Counted from the stretch's first letter, positions 9,240 through 17,302 are shown. The stretch is DNA of 64,000 bases from DASXMT01 sp963812965 (GCA_963812965.1 CAWEXG010000012.1:323354-387353), one strand, 5' to 3'. The notes: generated by a model from the letters alone, not told the origin. Numbers and translations are program-made.

Positions 9240-9842
9240 TCACCGGGTGGTCTGACCCAGCGCCTGACGCTCGAGTCGCACGAACTCCGCCGAGGATACC
9301 GGCCCGTACTTGATAGCAGTGATCCGGCCACTCCCGTCGATGAACACCGTCTCGGGGTCACCAACGAAGTGGAACAGGCCCTGGGTAACATCCGCCTCTG
9401 TATCCGCTCCAACCGGAAAGGTGACCCCGCTACGTCGGACAAAGCCGAGGGCGCTGCTCGTCGGGTCCAGTGTGTCCACACCGATCACCGAGATCGTAGC
9501 GAGTGGCCCGCCGGTCGACTGCTGTTGGCGCACCGTCGACGCCAGGACGGGGATCTCTTCTTGGCACGGACCGCACCAGCTGGCCATGAAGAGCAGCACT
9601 GCCGCCCGACCATGGCCGCCACCCGACCTGGGAACGCCAACAGGCGATCCCCCGCCCAGACGGGGCAACGAGAACGACGGCGCCTCGGTGCTCGTTGTCC
9701 GGGATCCCGACCATGAGCCGACGGTGGTGAACAGGCCCACCCCGACAGCGATAACGGCGGCAGCAACGACAATGACAACGACCAGTAGACGGCGGCTGGA
9801 TCCAGAGTGTCTGTCCGCTGAACCTCTAGACAGCGTGGTCAT
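9240..9842 (-). CDS. Membrane-anchored thioredoxin-like (TlpA/ResA type) protein
   Basis: About 200 residues: a basic N-terminus, one membrane helix (LLVVVIVVAAAVIAVGVGL) and an exported thioredoxin fold with the redox motif WCGPC in FMASWCGPCQEEIPVL, then FPVGADTEADV and FIDGSGRITA. Family proteins reduce disulfides outside the cytoplasm, often for cytochrome or copper-site maturation. The ATG at 9842 overlaps the end of the ctaG-like gene by 17 nt, so it is the last gene of the copper operon read from 14161. The company of SCO1, PCuAC and CtaG makes a role in keeping oxidase CuA-site thiols reduced a reasonable inference. Confidence 0.85.
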   Translation of the reverse strand: MTTLSRGSADRHSGSSRRLLVVVIVVAAAVIAVGVGLFTTVGSWSGSRTTSTEAPSFSLPRLGGGSPVGVPRSGGGHGRAAVLLFMASWCGPCQEEIPVLASTVRQQQSTGGPLATISVIGVDTLDPTSSALGFVRRSGVTFPVGADTEADVTQGLFHFVGDPETVFIDGSGRITAIKYGPVSSAEFVRLERQALGQTTR

Positions 9843-11082
9843 CCTCCAGAATGACTGGAGCACGAACTCCCTTGACCAGCCACGCTTCTTCGTACGCCGT
9901 CGCTGCCGACATCGGGGACGGGAGCGGTGCCGGCGTCGAGCTCTCAACCGGGCCCGTCGCCTGCTCCTGAGCCAACGCCCGCTGGCTGGCTGCAGTCTTC
10001 CGATCTTCCCGTGCCGCAAGCCGGTCGTCCGCCTTCACCCACTGGAACATCACGATCGCCGTTCCCACGAACGCGGAGATCTCACCGATCGTCCACAGCA
10101 GCCCACCTCCGACGTGGGTCCCGGACACGGTATAGATCGATGCGGCAGACGTGCTTCCGCTCAACAGGGCGATACCGAGGAACGACTCGAACGGCACACC
10201 GATGAGCAGGTTGATGATGCGCATTCCATAGGAGAGGGTCCACCGAGGGTTGTAGTCGACACCGACCGTCGGCCACCAGAACAAGCAGCCGCCACCCAGG
10301 AACACCAGGTTGAGAAGGTCCATGAGCATCATGTGGTTCATGGCGTACCCGAGCAGCGGTGTCAGGAAGAACGCGAACATCACGCCGTAGTAGGCAAACC
10401 AGACCACCACGGGAAAGGTGATGACTCCGAACGCCCGGCTGTGCAACACCTTCAGCAGCACGACCTTCGTCTTCCGACTCGTGGTCTGCAGCGCCAGCGT
10501 CATCGGCGCGCTCAACGCCAGCAACGGAGGCGCCACCACCATCAGCAGCATGTGCTGCATGACGTGGTACGTGAACGACGTCGCCACCAGCGTGGCAATG
10601 GGCGACTGGAGCGCGAGAGCGATGGCGACCAGACCACCGATGAACATCGAGGTTCGGAACACGGGCCACTGGCGTCCCTTTCCCGCCAGGCGTCGGACAC
10701 CGGTGAGGTAGGCGATGCCGGCCGCCACCTCGACGACCACCATCGCGTACGCGAACGGGCTCGAGTGCTGAGCCGTCGCCAGCCACCACAGCCCGGCGAG
10801 GCCGGACGCCACGGCGACCGCGGCGAATGCCACCCACGAGAGCGGGCGGGGTGTGCCCCGTCGCCACAGCAGCACGGCTCGGTACCCGGCCCACGCCGCC
10901 AAGCCGAGCGCCAGGACCGCCGGCACGCTGATGGGCCAGGCGAACAGCAGGTTGTGGGTGTTGGCCGGGGGTGCGTACATGCCGTGCATTCCGGGCCCCG
11001 ACATGCCCGGCATGCCCTTCATGTCCCCGGAAACCGGCATGGATGCCATGGTACCGCCGGCCCAGAGCACGCCGGTCTTCAT
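9826..11082 (-). CDS. ctaG: CtaG/Cox11-like (caa3-type CtaG) cytochrome c oxidase assembly membrane protein
   Basis: About 418 residues with a Met/His-rich N-terminal stretch (MPGMSGPGMHGMY) followed by about seven membrane helices with the CtaG-family motifs SFTYHVMQHMLLM and MNHMMLMDLLN, rich in potential copper ligands. The start ATG at 11082 overlaps the stop of the upstream gene as ATGA, which implies translational coupling. A longer open frame upstream is a shadow of that neighbour. Likely function: copper handling during assembly of cytochrome oxidase in the membrane. The C-terminal 60 residues are hydrophilic and Ala-rich. Confidence 0.87.
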   Translation of the reverse strand: MKTGVLWAGGTMASMPVSGDMKGMPGMSGPGMHGMYAPPANTHNLLFAWPISVPAVLALGLAAWAGYRAVLLWRRGTPRPLSWVAFAAVAVASGLAGLWWLATAQHSSPFAYAMVVVEVAAGIAYLTGVRRLAGKGRQWPVFRTSMFIGGLVAIALALQSPIATLVATSFTYHVMQHMLLMVVAPPLLALSAPMTLALQTTSRKTKVVLLKVLHSRAFGVITFPVVVWFAYYGVMFAFFLTPLLGYAMNHMMLMDLLNLVFLGGGCLFWWPTVGVDYNPRWTLSYGMRIINLLIGVPFESFLGIALLSGSTSAASIYTVSGTHVGGGLLWTIGEISAFVGTAIVMFQWVKADDRLAAREDRKTAASQRALAQEQATGPVESSTPAPLPSPMSAATAYEEAWLVKGVRAPVILEDDHAV

Positions 11083-12095
11083 CCCACCCTGAGCTCGGGG
11101 CGTGTTCTGGGCGATCCGCTTACGACCGACGTGCCGACCGGCGTGCCGCCCGTCGACCTCGCCCAACCCCAGTTGATCCTGACCGGGTCGCTCCAGAGCC
11201 GAAGGGCCAGCAGGACGTAGAGGGGGCCGGCATTGACGTCGGTCGCCTGCCCGGTGGTCACGGTCCCGAACCCCTGCCCGAAAGCCCAGTAGGCGAGGGA
11301 CAGGACGATCCCTGCAACCAGTACGGGACGGACCGCTGCCGGCACGAACACGCCGAGGCCGATCAAGATCGACGCCACGGCAAGCCCGATGGCAATACCC
11401 AGACCGTGCCCGTCCGATGCTCGTGCGATCGAGCTCTGGACTCCCCCGAGCCAGCCATAGGCCGCCCCCTGGACCTGATCGTGGAACGACGTCGCACCCC
11501 TGTTGGCAGGGAGCAGCCAGAACGCTGCCGATGAGCACCACAGAACCGCCCAGGCCAACCGACCCACCGCCGGTGCCCAACGCGGAGCCCGGACCTCGCC
11601 GGTCTCTTCGGTCTTCTCGGGCCAGACCAGCGCGCCGATGATGCCGTAGATGATGACCGCCCCTGGAGCACCGGTGAGGGCGGACGCCATCCCCATAGGG
11701 ATCATCCCGAACCCTTCGCCGAACCACCACACGAGCACGACCCACACGAAAGATCCGACCAGGGCAACCTTGATCGTTCGACGGAACAGGAGGCCGAACC
11801 CGATCAACGTCTGGATCGTGGCGAAGAGGGCGTTGTACAAGATCAGGTGGTGGCTCATGACGTGTACGGCCCAGTCCATCGGTGTCCCCACCCAGCCCGG
11901 CTGTCCCTGTGCGACCGGCTGGATGATGCTCGTCAGAAAGTCCTTCGAGAACATGAAGGGCTGGTACTGCAGAGCCCCGGCGATGATCCAGATCGCCCCG
12001 AGAACGATCTGGATCGCTCGGATGCTCGGCTTCCCGGAGCTCGGGGACGACGGTTGCCGGGCGGTCGCCGGGCGTTGTGCGGTCGTCGTGCTCAT
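11079..12095 (-). CDS. Polytopic membrane protein (DoxX-like) of the copper cluster
   Basis: A 338-residue protein with a short hydrophilic N-terminus (MSTTTAQRPATARQ) and about eight membrane helices, including VVWWFGEGFGMI and VKVALVGSF-like segments that resemble the DoxX/thiosulfate-quinone oxidoreductase small-subunit group. Start ATG at 12095 follows AAGAGGG and overlaps the upstream stop as ATGA; its own stop overlaps the ctaG start in the same way. Position inside the operon suggests a part in oxidase assembly or metal stress, but the biochemical role is unknown. Confidence 0.7.
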   Translation of the reverse strand: MSTTTAQRPATARQPSSPSSGKPSIRAIQIVLGAIWIIAGALQYQPFMFSKDFLTSIIQPVAQGQPGWVGTPMDWAVHVMSHHLILYNALFATIQTLIGFGLLFRRTIKVALVGSFVWVVLVWWFGEGFGMIPMGMASALTGAPGAVIIYGIIGALVWPEKTEETGEVRAPRWAPAVGRLAWAVLWCSSAAFWLLPANRGATSFHDQVQGAAYGWLGGVQSSIARASDGHGLGIAIGLAVASILIGLGVFVPAAVRPVLVAGIVLSLAYWAFGQGFGTVTTGQATDVNAGPLYVLLALRLWSDPVRINWGWARSTGGTPVGTSVVSGSPRTRPELRVG

Positions 12096-12712
12096 GCGGG
12101 GACCCTCTTGACCGCTCCGTGGTGGGGGGATGGCGCCGCCAGCAGCCACAGGAACACGAACCCGATGATCGTTGGCACATGGATGAGCTCGTGGACGGGG
12201 GTTGTCATGCCACTCGAGATGTCCACCAGGGCGGTACCGATCAACCCCAGAGCCAGCAACCCGGCGAACGGGAGCAGCCCGGACGCGCTCGACGGTCGCC
12301 AGCTCGCAACCAGGTAGCCGACGCTCAGCGCAGCGAGGAACGCACCCAGCTCGTGGGCGATGTGCATCGGCGCGCCCATAGCGTCGGTGCCAAAGAGGAG
12401 CATCGGTAGGGAGAGAGCCAGCTGGACGAGTGCGGCAACAGCCAAGCCGAACCGCAGCTGGAGCTCCACCCGCCGGCGGGCCCGAGCCGGCAGCGCGCCG
12501 ATGGCAGCCAGGACACGGGGGGTCAGGTCAGGGGCAGGCTCCAGAGAGGCCAGGCGAACCTGGGACTCCAAGGCCGTCACCCTTTGTTTGAACTCCCGGC
12601 ACGCCGGGCATGTCGCCAGATGGTCATCGAGCCATCCGGGTGGGAGCCCGAGGTCTTCGCCGTCGACCTGGGCGGAAATCGCGTTGTGGTAGATCTCACA
12701 GCTGGCAGCCAT
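12092..12712 (-). CDS. Zinc-finger (ZAS-type) anti-sigma factor with membrane helices
   Basis: 206 residues. The N-terminus has the zinc anti-sigma signature H-x3-C-x2-C (H31, C35, C38 in DDHLATCPAC). A coiled region follows, then four to five membrane helices from about residue 85. It most likely holds the ECF sigma factor encoded divergently at 14242 and releases it on an envelope or copper signal. The pairing is inferred from proximity. Unusually, it is not beside the sigma gene but third in the SCO1 operon, directly after the PCuAC gene (start codon immediately follows that stop) and coupled to the next gene by ATGA. If the operon is sigma-dependent, this gives negative feedback. Confidence 0.8.
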   Translation of the reverse strand: MAASCEIYHNAISAQVDGEDLGLPPGWLDDHLATCPACREFKQRVTALESQVRLASLEPAPDLTPRVLAAIGALPARARRRVELQLRFGLAVAALVQLALSLPMLLFGTDAMGAPMHIAHELGAFLAALSVGYLVASWRPSSASGLLPFAGLLALGLIGTALVDISSGMTTPVHELIHVPTIIGFVFLWLLAAPSPHHGAVKRVPA

Positions 12713-13372
12713 CTAACCCATACCTTTCATGCTCTTCATGCCCTTCATGTTCATCGTGGGGCTCGTGGGGCTCGTGGGGCTCTTCTCGACAGAGCCCTTC
12801 TTCGTGGAGCCCGTCGCCTTCTTGGACTTCGAGGCGCTTTGTGCCGAAGTCACGCCCCCGTGCCCGAACGCCTGAGCGAGCGAGACAACCGGGACGGAGA
12901 GGAGTACCTGTTTGCCGTTGGAGAACCCCAAGGTGACACCGACGTGGTCCCCCACCCCAAGCGTCTTCGTCAACCCCATGAGCATCACGTGGTAGCCACC
13001 GGGAGCGAGAGTCAACGTGCCATGAGCAGGCACGGTGAGCTGTTGCGCCGGGACCATCACCTCGGTCTGGCCCTGGAGGACTTCCTTCATCGGCATGGCC
13101 GAGGACGACACGTTACTGGCGGCGCTGATCACGGCCACGGCCTTGTTGGATCGGTTAGCGAACGTGCAGTAGACAACGGCGTCGGTGGTACTGGTCGGAA
13201 GCGGGACATAGGGGTCGTAGACGGCGATACCGGCCACCGTCACCACGGGCTTACCCGCTGGTGCCACTTGGGCCGCCGAGCTGCTCGTGGCCAGCAACAG
13301 CACGCCGATCACCGCTCCGGGAACAACAGCACACAGACGTGCCGTGGGAACTCGACGTCTCACCCCCATCAC
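12713..13372 (-). CDS. PCuAC-like periplasmic copper chaperone with Met-rich tail
   Basis: 219 residues with a signal peptide (cleavage after SSSAAQVA), a cupredoxin-like PCuAC domain and the metal motif GGYHVMLMGL, then a Lys/Ser/Thr linker and a Met-rich C-terminus (MNMKGMKSMKGMG). The family delivers Cu(I) to the CuA site of cytochrome oxidase together with SCO1, whose gene is directly upstream. The N-terminal His of the canonical H-M-H-M set is not obvious; AMPMKEVLQG may supply methionines. The Met tail looks like an extra Cu(I)-binding extension. Confidence 0.85.
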   Translation of the reverse strand: MMGVRRRVPTARLCAVVPGAVIGVLLLATSSSAAQVAPAGKPVVTVAGIAVYDPYVPLPTSTTDAVVYCTFANRSNKAVAVISAASNVSSSAMPMKEVLQGQTEVMVPAQQLTVPAHGTLTLAPGGYHVMLMGLTKTLGVGDHVGVTLGFSNGKQVLLSVPVVSLAQAFGHGGVTSAQSASKSKKATGSTKKGSVEKSPTSPTSPTMNMKGMKSMKGMG

Positions 13373-13474
13373 TTCTGTTCCTCTGGGACCCGGATCACAA
13401 CGTCGCGTCCAAACGCTGTACCACCGGTCTGTTGGAAGACAGCAGGCTCTGCGTCACTGGCATGGTGGTGAGCA

Positions 13475-14161
13475 TCAGGCTCTATACCCCTGCTCCACCA
13501 ACTTCGTGATCGCCTTGGCCTCCTGGCGAGGAGTCATCGTGTCCGTGAACTCGAGATGGGCTCTGTCGTCCTTCGTGAAGGCAAGCACGTACCCGGCGTG
13601 GACGATGATGTAGTTCTCACCGGGCTCGGGGGCAGCCTGGGCAACAGCGAGTGGCATGCCCGTCGCCGTCTCGGCTGCCTGGATCTGAGCAATAGTGCCG
13701 TAGAGCCCGATGAACGAGGTGTTGAAGTGGTTCAGCCAGGTCCGGATGACCGTTGCCGTGTCCCGATCCGGGTCAGTGGTGACGAACACCACCTTGACCT
13801 GGTTGCGTACCGCAGCGGGCACCAGCTCCAGGGCCGCCGAGAGCGCGTACATGTTGAGCGGGCACACATCGGGGCAGTTGGTGTACCCGAAGTAGAGAAG
13901 CGTCAACTTCCCGGCCGTGTCCGTTACCAGGTTGAAGGGGTTCCCTTCGGTGTCGGTGAGCGTGAAGGACGGCTTGGTGACCACCTTCGGTGGGTACTGG
14001 GCACCGAAGTACTGCGTATCGATCTCGTTGCCCCCCGAGATCCGCACCACCGGGGACGCGTTGGAAGGGCCAGAGCCGCATGCCGACAAGATGACGCCGG
14101 CCACGCACAGGGCCAGCGCTGCTGCCACGATCCGGTACCGACAGAGTATGGATTTCCTCAT
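13475..14161 (-). CDS. SCO1/SenC family lipoprotein
   Basis: 228 residues. The lipobox LSAC places the lipidated Cys at residue 28. The thioredoxin-like domain has the copper-binding pair in NCPDVCPL (C96 and C100) and the distal His in IIVHAGYVLAF, the complete ligand set of SCO proteins. It transfers copper to subunit II of cytochrome c oxidase or reduces its cysteines outside the membrane. It is the first gene of the minus-strand operon and divergent from the ECF sigma factor, so the 80-bp space at 14162-14241 should contain its promoter. Confidence 0.9.
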   Translation of the reverse strand: MRKSILCRYRIVAAALALCVAGVILSACGSGPSNASPVVRISGGNEIDTQYFGAQYPPKVVTKPSFTLTDTEGNPFNLVTDTAGKLTLLYFGYTNCPDVCPLNMYALSAALELVPAAVRNQVKVVFVTTDPDRDTATVIRTWLNHFNTSFIGLYGTIAQIQAAETATGMPLAVAQAAPEPGENYIIVHAGYVLAFTKDDRAHLEFTDTMTPRQEAKAITKLVEQGYRA

Positions 14162-14241
14162 TGTCGTAGGTAGTGCCGGACGACGAACAGTTAGTTCCCG
14201 CCAATTCGCATTTCGTCTACAGCAAACCGTACTGTTGCCAC
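14162..14241. promoter_or_regulatory. Divergent promoter region between SCO1 and the ECF sigma gene
   Basis: This 80-bp space must serve both directions. It contains an interrupted palindrome GAAC-N5-GTTC (14184-14196). On the minus strand this reads GGGAACTAACTG, reminiscent of an ECF -35 element, but no -10 at proper spacing is convincing. Confidence 0.45.
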
Positions 14242-14763
14242 GTGGACGACCTCACCCGCCTGGCGCTCGATGCTGGCACGGGTGACCGGCTCGCACTGGG
14301 TGCTTTCATTCGTTCGAGCCAGACGGAGGTCTGGCGACTCTGCGTCTATTTGGTCGGGCGCGAAGATGCAGACGATGTGGCCCAAGAGGTGTTCGTCCAA
14401 GCGTGGCTCGCCCTCCCCGGTTTCCGAGGTGAGTCGAGCGCCAGGACCTGGCTGCTCACCATCGCCCGCCGGGTCTGTGTCAAAGAGAGGAACCGGCTGC
14501 GTCGACCTCGCGCTGTCGAACCAGGGCTCCGGCAGTCAGTGGCGAACGACCAGAGCGAGGCGGTCGTCCTGGAGGATCTCGTGATGCGGCTCGACCCCGA
14601 TCGACGGCTGGCGTTCGGGTTGACCCAGTGGCTCGGGCTCTCGTACGAGGAAGCCAGCCGGGTCTGCGGCTGTGAGATCGGTACGATCAGATCCCGGGTG
14701 TCCCGGGCCCGACGCAGCCTGATCGAGGAGATGGCGTTGGCAGCCGTCGGTTCCCGACATTGA
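14242..14763 (+). CDS. ECF-type RNA polymerase sigma factor
   Basis: About 173 residues from the GTG at 14242 (VDDLTRLALDAGTGD), which matches the usual start of related actinobacterial factors; the frame is open to a GTG at 14173. Region 2 shows FIRSSQTEVWRLCVYLVG and DADDVAQEVFVQAW. Region 4 shows LGLSYEEASRVCGCEIG-TIRSRVSRAR, the helix-turn-helix for the -35 element. It is divergent from the copper operon and followed by a secreted repeat protein. The zinc-finger anti-sigma at 12092 is the probable partner. Predicted role: switching on the copper or oxidase-assembly operon in response to an envelope signal. Confidence 0.88.
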   Translation: MDDLTRLALDAGTGDRLALGAFIRSSQTEVWRLCVYLVGREDADDVAQEVFVQAWLALPGFRGESSARTWLLTIARRVCVKERNRLRRPRAVEPGLRQSVANDQSEAVVLEDLVMRLDPDRRLAFGLTQWLGLSYEEASRVCGCEIGTIRSRVSRARRSLIEEMALAAVGSRH

Positions 14764-14768
14764 GCCCG

Positions 14769-15668
14769 ATGTCGACCCCGATGTCATCGACCCGCTCGAG
14801 CCACCGCAGCCGTCTCACGACTCGGCCCGTCACCCGGGCACGAGCATGGTTGGCTCTCGCAGTGTTACTGGGCACCTCGGTGCTGACGACGAACGTCTTC
14901 GGCTCCACCACCGCGTCTGCCCGTACGAACGTCGATGTGAAGATCGTCCACACCGATGACGGGCCGGTCCTGGCCAATGGAGAGGGCAAGGTGCTGTACG
15001 TGTACACCGAAGACCTCCAGACCTCGGCTCCCTCGGCGTGCACCGGCGGCTGTGCCAGCGATTGGCCGCCGGCAGTGATCACCGGCAAGCTTCGCATCGG
15101 ACCGGGGATCGCCGGGAGCATCGGCACGGTCCGACGCTCCAATGGCGCCCGCCAGCTCACCATCGACCGCAGACCCCTCTACACCTTTGCCGGCGACCAG
15201 CAGCCGGGCGACGTACGAGGGCAGGGGGTGGGGAACGAATGGTTCCTCATCCAACCGAACGGTCTGACCGACGATGCCGACCCTCCTCCCGCACCTACCT
15301 ACAGCGCGAAAGGCACGACGACCTTGACGCTCGTGCAGACACGACTGGGCCAGGTTCTGGCCGGGAGCAGTGGACAGGTCCTCTACCGTTACCGGTACGA
15401 CTCACCAGGCCAGACCGCATGTGAACCGGGGTGGTGTCAGCAGGACTGGCCACCGCTGACCACCACCTCGACCCCGACTGCAGCCCCGGGGATCGCCGGG
15501 ACCTTGGGAACCATCCCAATCGAAGGGGGCTTCCTGCAGGTCACGCTCGACGGGTACCCGCTCTACTACTTCGCCGGCGACCTGCACCCTGGAGACATAC
15601 GGGGCGAGGGGGTCGGCCATGCATGGGCGCTCGTGTCGGCGTCAGGGTCGCTCGTGTTTCAGCCGTAA
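14769..15668 (+). CDS. Secreted protein with two COG4315-type (DUF-lipoprotein repeat) domains
   Basis: About 300 residues: signal peptide (cleaved near TTASA), then two copies of the same domain at about 55-160 and 180-295. Each has the pattern GKVLYVYTED ... CTGGCASDWPP ... PLYTFAGDQQPGDVRGQGVG, and in the second CEPGWCQQDWPP ... PLYYFAGDLHPGDIRGEGVG. The paired Cys around W-P-P and the F-x-GD-x2-PGD box are family marks. Function is unproved in the family. Here it follows an ECF sigma gene with which it nearly overlaps (TTG 14760, ATG 14769 or ATG 14781 are all possible starts), so it is probably in the same regulon as the copper operon. Confidence 0.83.
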   Translation: MSTPMSSTRSSHRSRLTTRPVTRARAWLALAVLLGTSVLTTNVFGSTTASARTNVDVKIVHTDDGPVLANGEGKVLYVYTEDLQTSAPSACTGGCASDWPPAVITGKLRIGPGIAGSIGTVRRSNGARQLTIDRRPLYTFAGDQQPGDVRGQGVGNEWFLIQPNGLTDDADPPPAPTYSAKGTTTLTLVQTRLGQVLAGSSGQVLYRYRYDSPGQTACEPGWCQQDWPPLTTTSTPTAAPGIAGTLGTIPIEGGFLQVTLDGYPLYYFAGDLHPGDIRGEGVGHAWALVSASGSLVFQP

Positions 15669-16465
15669 GCCAGGTGGACGGCGGCCTCAGGTGTGTTAAC
15701 CCGGAATGCCAGGCTCTCCTCGATGTACAGCTGCACCGACGTGTTGTCAGCAGCCAGGTACCCGATCGAGAAGTCCTGGCCGACGGTCATCTCGAAGTCG
15801 CCACCCCGCTGGCTCAGCACCACGGCGCCGTCGACAGCAGGAGCCCACACCACCGGGCCGCCGAGGATCTGGCGCAGATGCTCGAAGACGGGATAGCCAC
15901 CGTGCTCGGTGGTCTCGGTGACACCGGTGAAGCATCGAGACCCCAGGGCGATGGCGTAGGGCCCTGCCACGTCGGCGGCTCGCAGCACGGCGACCGCCTT
16001 GGCGACATGCTCGGGATATTCGCTGTAGTCATCGCTGATGGCGACCGGCGCATGGGGCGACGCGGCGACGATCCCCTGGACACCACCGTTGTCGTAGCCG
16101 TTGAAGATGACACTGTCCTCGGCCAGTGCGGCCGATCGGCTGGCTGCGATGACGGCGCTGAGATCGGTGTCGTCCGCACCACGCTCGGCGGTGGCGAGCT
16201 CGGATCGTGCCAGCAAGAACGGAGCACGCAGCTCCACCAGGGGAAGCACCCGCCGACGTGCCACCTCGACTCCACTGAGCGATCCATGTTCCAAAGCATC
16301 GACACGACCGAGATCGACGGCCGAGTGCTGCCATCCTTTCGGACCGTCGAAGTCGATCAGGCGACGTGCTGCCAGGAAGTGCTTCAGCGACCGGCCGGCT
16401 TCCTCGTCGATCTGCATCCACGCGTCGTCGGTGATAGGGGCAAGGTCTCGCATCAGGTGGTTCAC
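15659..16465 (-). CDS. Family 1 encapsulin nanocompartment shell protein
   Basis: 268 residues, the usual size. The sequence follows the HK97-fold encapsulin family from end to end: MNHLMRDLAPITDDAWMQID at the N-terminus, LIDFDGPKGW, RRVLPLVELRAPF, EDSVIFNGYDNGGVQGI, GPYAIALGSRC, GGYPVFEHL, VVLSQRGGDFEMTVGQDFS-IGY and the C-terminal ESLAFRVNTPEA. It self-assembles into an icosahedral protein shell, by analogy usually T=1 for this length, that encloses a tagged cargo enzyme in the cytoplasm. The GTG start at 16465 overlaps the stop of the upstream gene as GTGA, so shell and cargo are translationally coupled. It meets the COG4315 gene tail to tail with a 10-bp overlap. Confidence 0.95.
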   Translation of the reverse strand: MNHLMRDLAPITDDAWMQIDEEAGRSLKHFLAARRLIDFDGPKGWQHSAVDLGRVDALEHGSLSGVEVARRRVLPLVELRAPFLLARSELATAERGADDTDLSAVIAASRSAALAEDSVIFNGYDNGGVQGIVAASPHAPVAISDDYSEYPEHVAKAVAVLRAADVAGPYAIALGSRCFTGVTETTEHGGYPVFEHLRQILGGPVVWAPAVDGAVVLSQRGGDFEMTVGQDFSIGYLAADNTSVQLYIEESLAFRVNTPEAAVHLAYG

Positions 16466-17205
16466 AGCAGGTTCTCACTCTCGTGTCGGAGGGCACCGAT
16501 GCCGAGACTTCCATCGCCGGCAGCGGCATTGGCCAAGAGGCTCAGTGGAGAGACGGTTGGGGTTCGTTGCTCCCCGGCTTGAACCTCTAAGGGGTTGGGG
16601 AAAGGTGTGTCGACCCGGACGAGGGTGTTGCGGTCGGTATGCCGGAACGGCTCGTCACGATCGGGGATGTCCAACACGCCTTCTTCCTCGTACGACCAGG
16701 TACCGTCGTCATGCACCGTGACCTGAATCCGGTAGCTGAGGGTGCGGAACGCCTGGTCGAGAAACGGGTTCGACAGGATGCCGTAGGTTTCGGAACCGAC
16801 CGCAGCGGTGAGCTCGAACTCGGTGGCGTCGGGCTCAGCCGGACCTCCAGCCAGAAGGACTTGGCCACGAGGGATGCCAAGCGTCAAGGTGACGGTCCGT
16901 GCGGCCGGTTCCCAGAGCCAGTACCCGACCTGGTCGTGGAACGTCTCCATCTCGCCTGGCTTCACGATGTGGGTGTGATAGCGCAAACCGTAGAACAGCT
17001 GAGGGCCGTTGGTCTGGCGATCGATGGGCTGAAGCTCATAGTGCTCCACGAACTCGTTGCGCTCGGCTCCCTTCGCAACGGGGTGGTCGTCGACACCCAC
17101 CACTCCTTCCCAGACGCCGGCCAACGGCGCCAACGGCCCGAGATGTTCGAGCGTGTCGGGGCTGCCATCGGGCTCGGTGAAGATATCGGCGCCGTAAATT
17201 CCCAC
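16462..17205 (-). CDS. Nitrobindin-like heme beta-barrel protein with C-terminal encapsulin-targeting peptide
   Basis: 247 residues from a GTG at 17205. The body resembles the nitrobindin/THAP4 (DUF1794, FABP-like) fold: LAPLAGVWEGVVGVDDHP near the start, then ERNEFVEHYEL, HDQVGYWLWEPAARTV (compare the ESGYW box), LGIPRGQVLLAGG, and FRHTDRNTLVRVD near the end, whose His is a candidate proximal heme ligand. After a linker it ends in GDGSLGIGALRH (about residues 230-241), which closely matches the canonical encapsulin cargo tag of the form GSLGIGSL. Downstream coupling to the shell gene confirms the pairing. Nitrobindins bind ferric heme and act on NO or peroxynitrite, so a sequestered heme or reactive-nitrogen function is inferred. 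Confidence 0.85.
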   Translation of the reverse strand: MGIYGADIFTEPDGSPDTLEHLGPLAPLAGVWEGVVGVDDHPVAKGAERNEFVEHYELQPIDRQTNGPQLFYGLRYHTHIVKPGEMETFHDQVGYWLWEPAARTVTLTLGIPRGQVLLAGGPAEPDATEFELTAAVGSETYGILSNPFLDQAFRTLSYRIQVTVHDDGTWSYEEEGVLDIPDRDEPFRHTDRNTLVRVDTPFPNPLEVQAGEQRTPTVSPLSLLANAAAGDGSLGIGALRHESENLL

Positions 17206-17302
17206 GTTGGCAACTTAGAGGCTCGGCGAAGAGAGCGTCCAGGCTCACTGCCCCGGTCCGCGCAGCCGACGGTCACCGACACGCTGGGAGTAGCGTGAGA
17301 AC
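17206..17302. promoter_or_regulatory. Divergent promoter region (cargo-encapsulin operon and PhyH gene)
   Basis: A 97-bp gap between two divergent GTG starts must hold both promoters. No strong consensus or inverted repeat is visible by eye. Confidence 0.4.

Noticed and set aside
14184..14219. A canonical ECF promoter between SCO1 and the sigma gene
   Set aside because: GGAAC-like and CGTC-like elements exist on both strands, but none has 15 to 17 bp spacing in the right direction, so I kept only a general promoter region.
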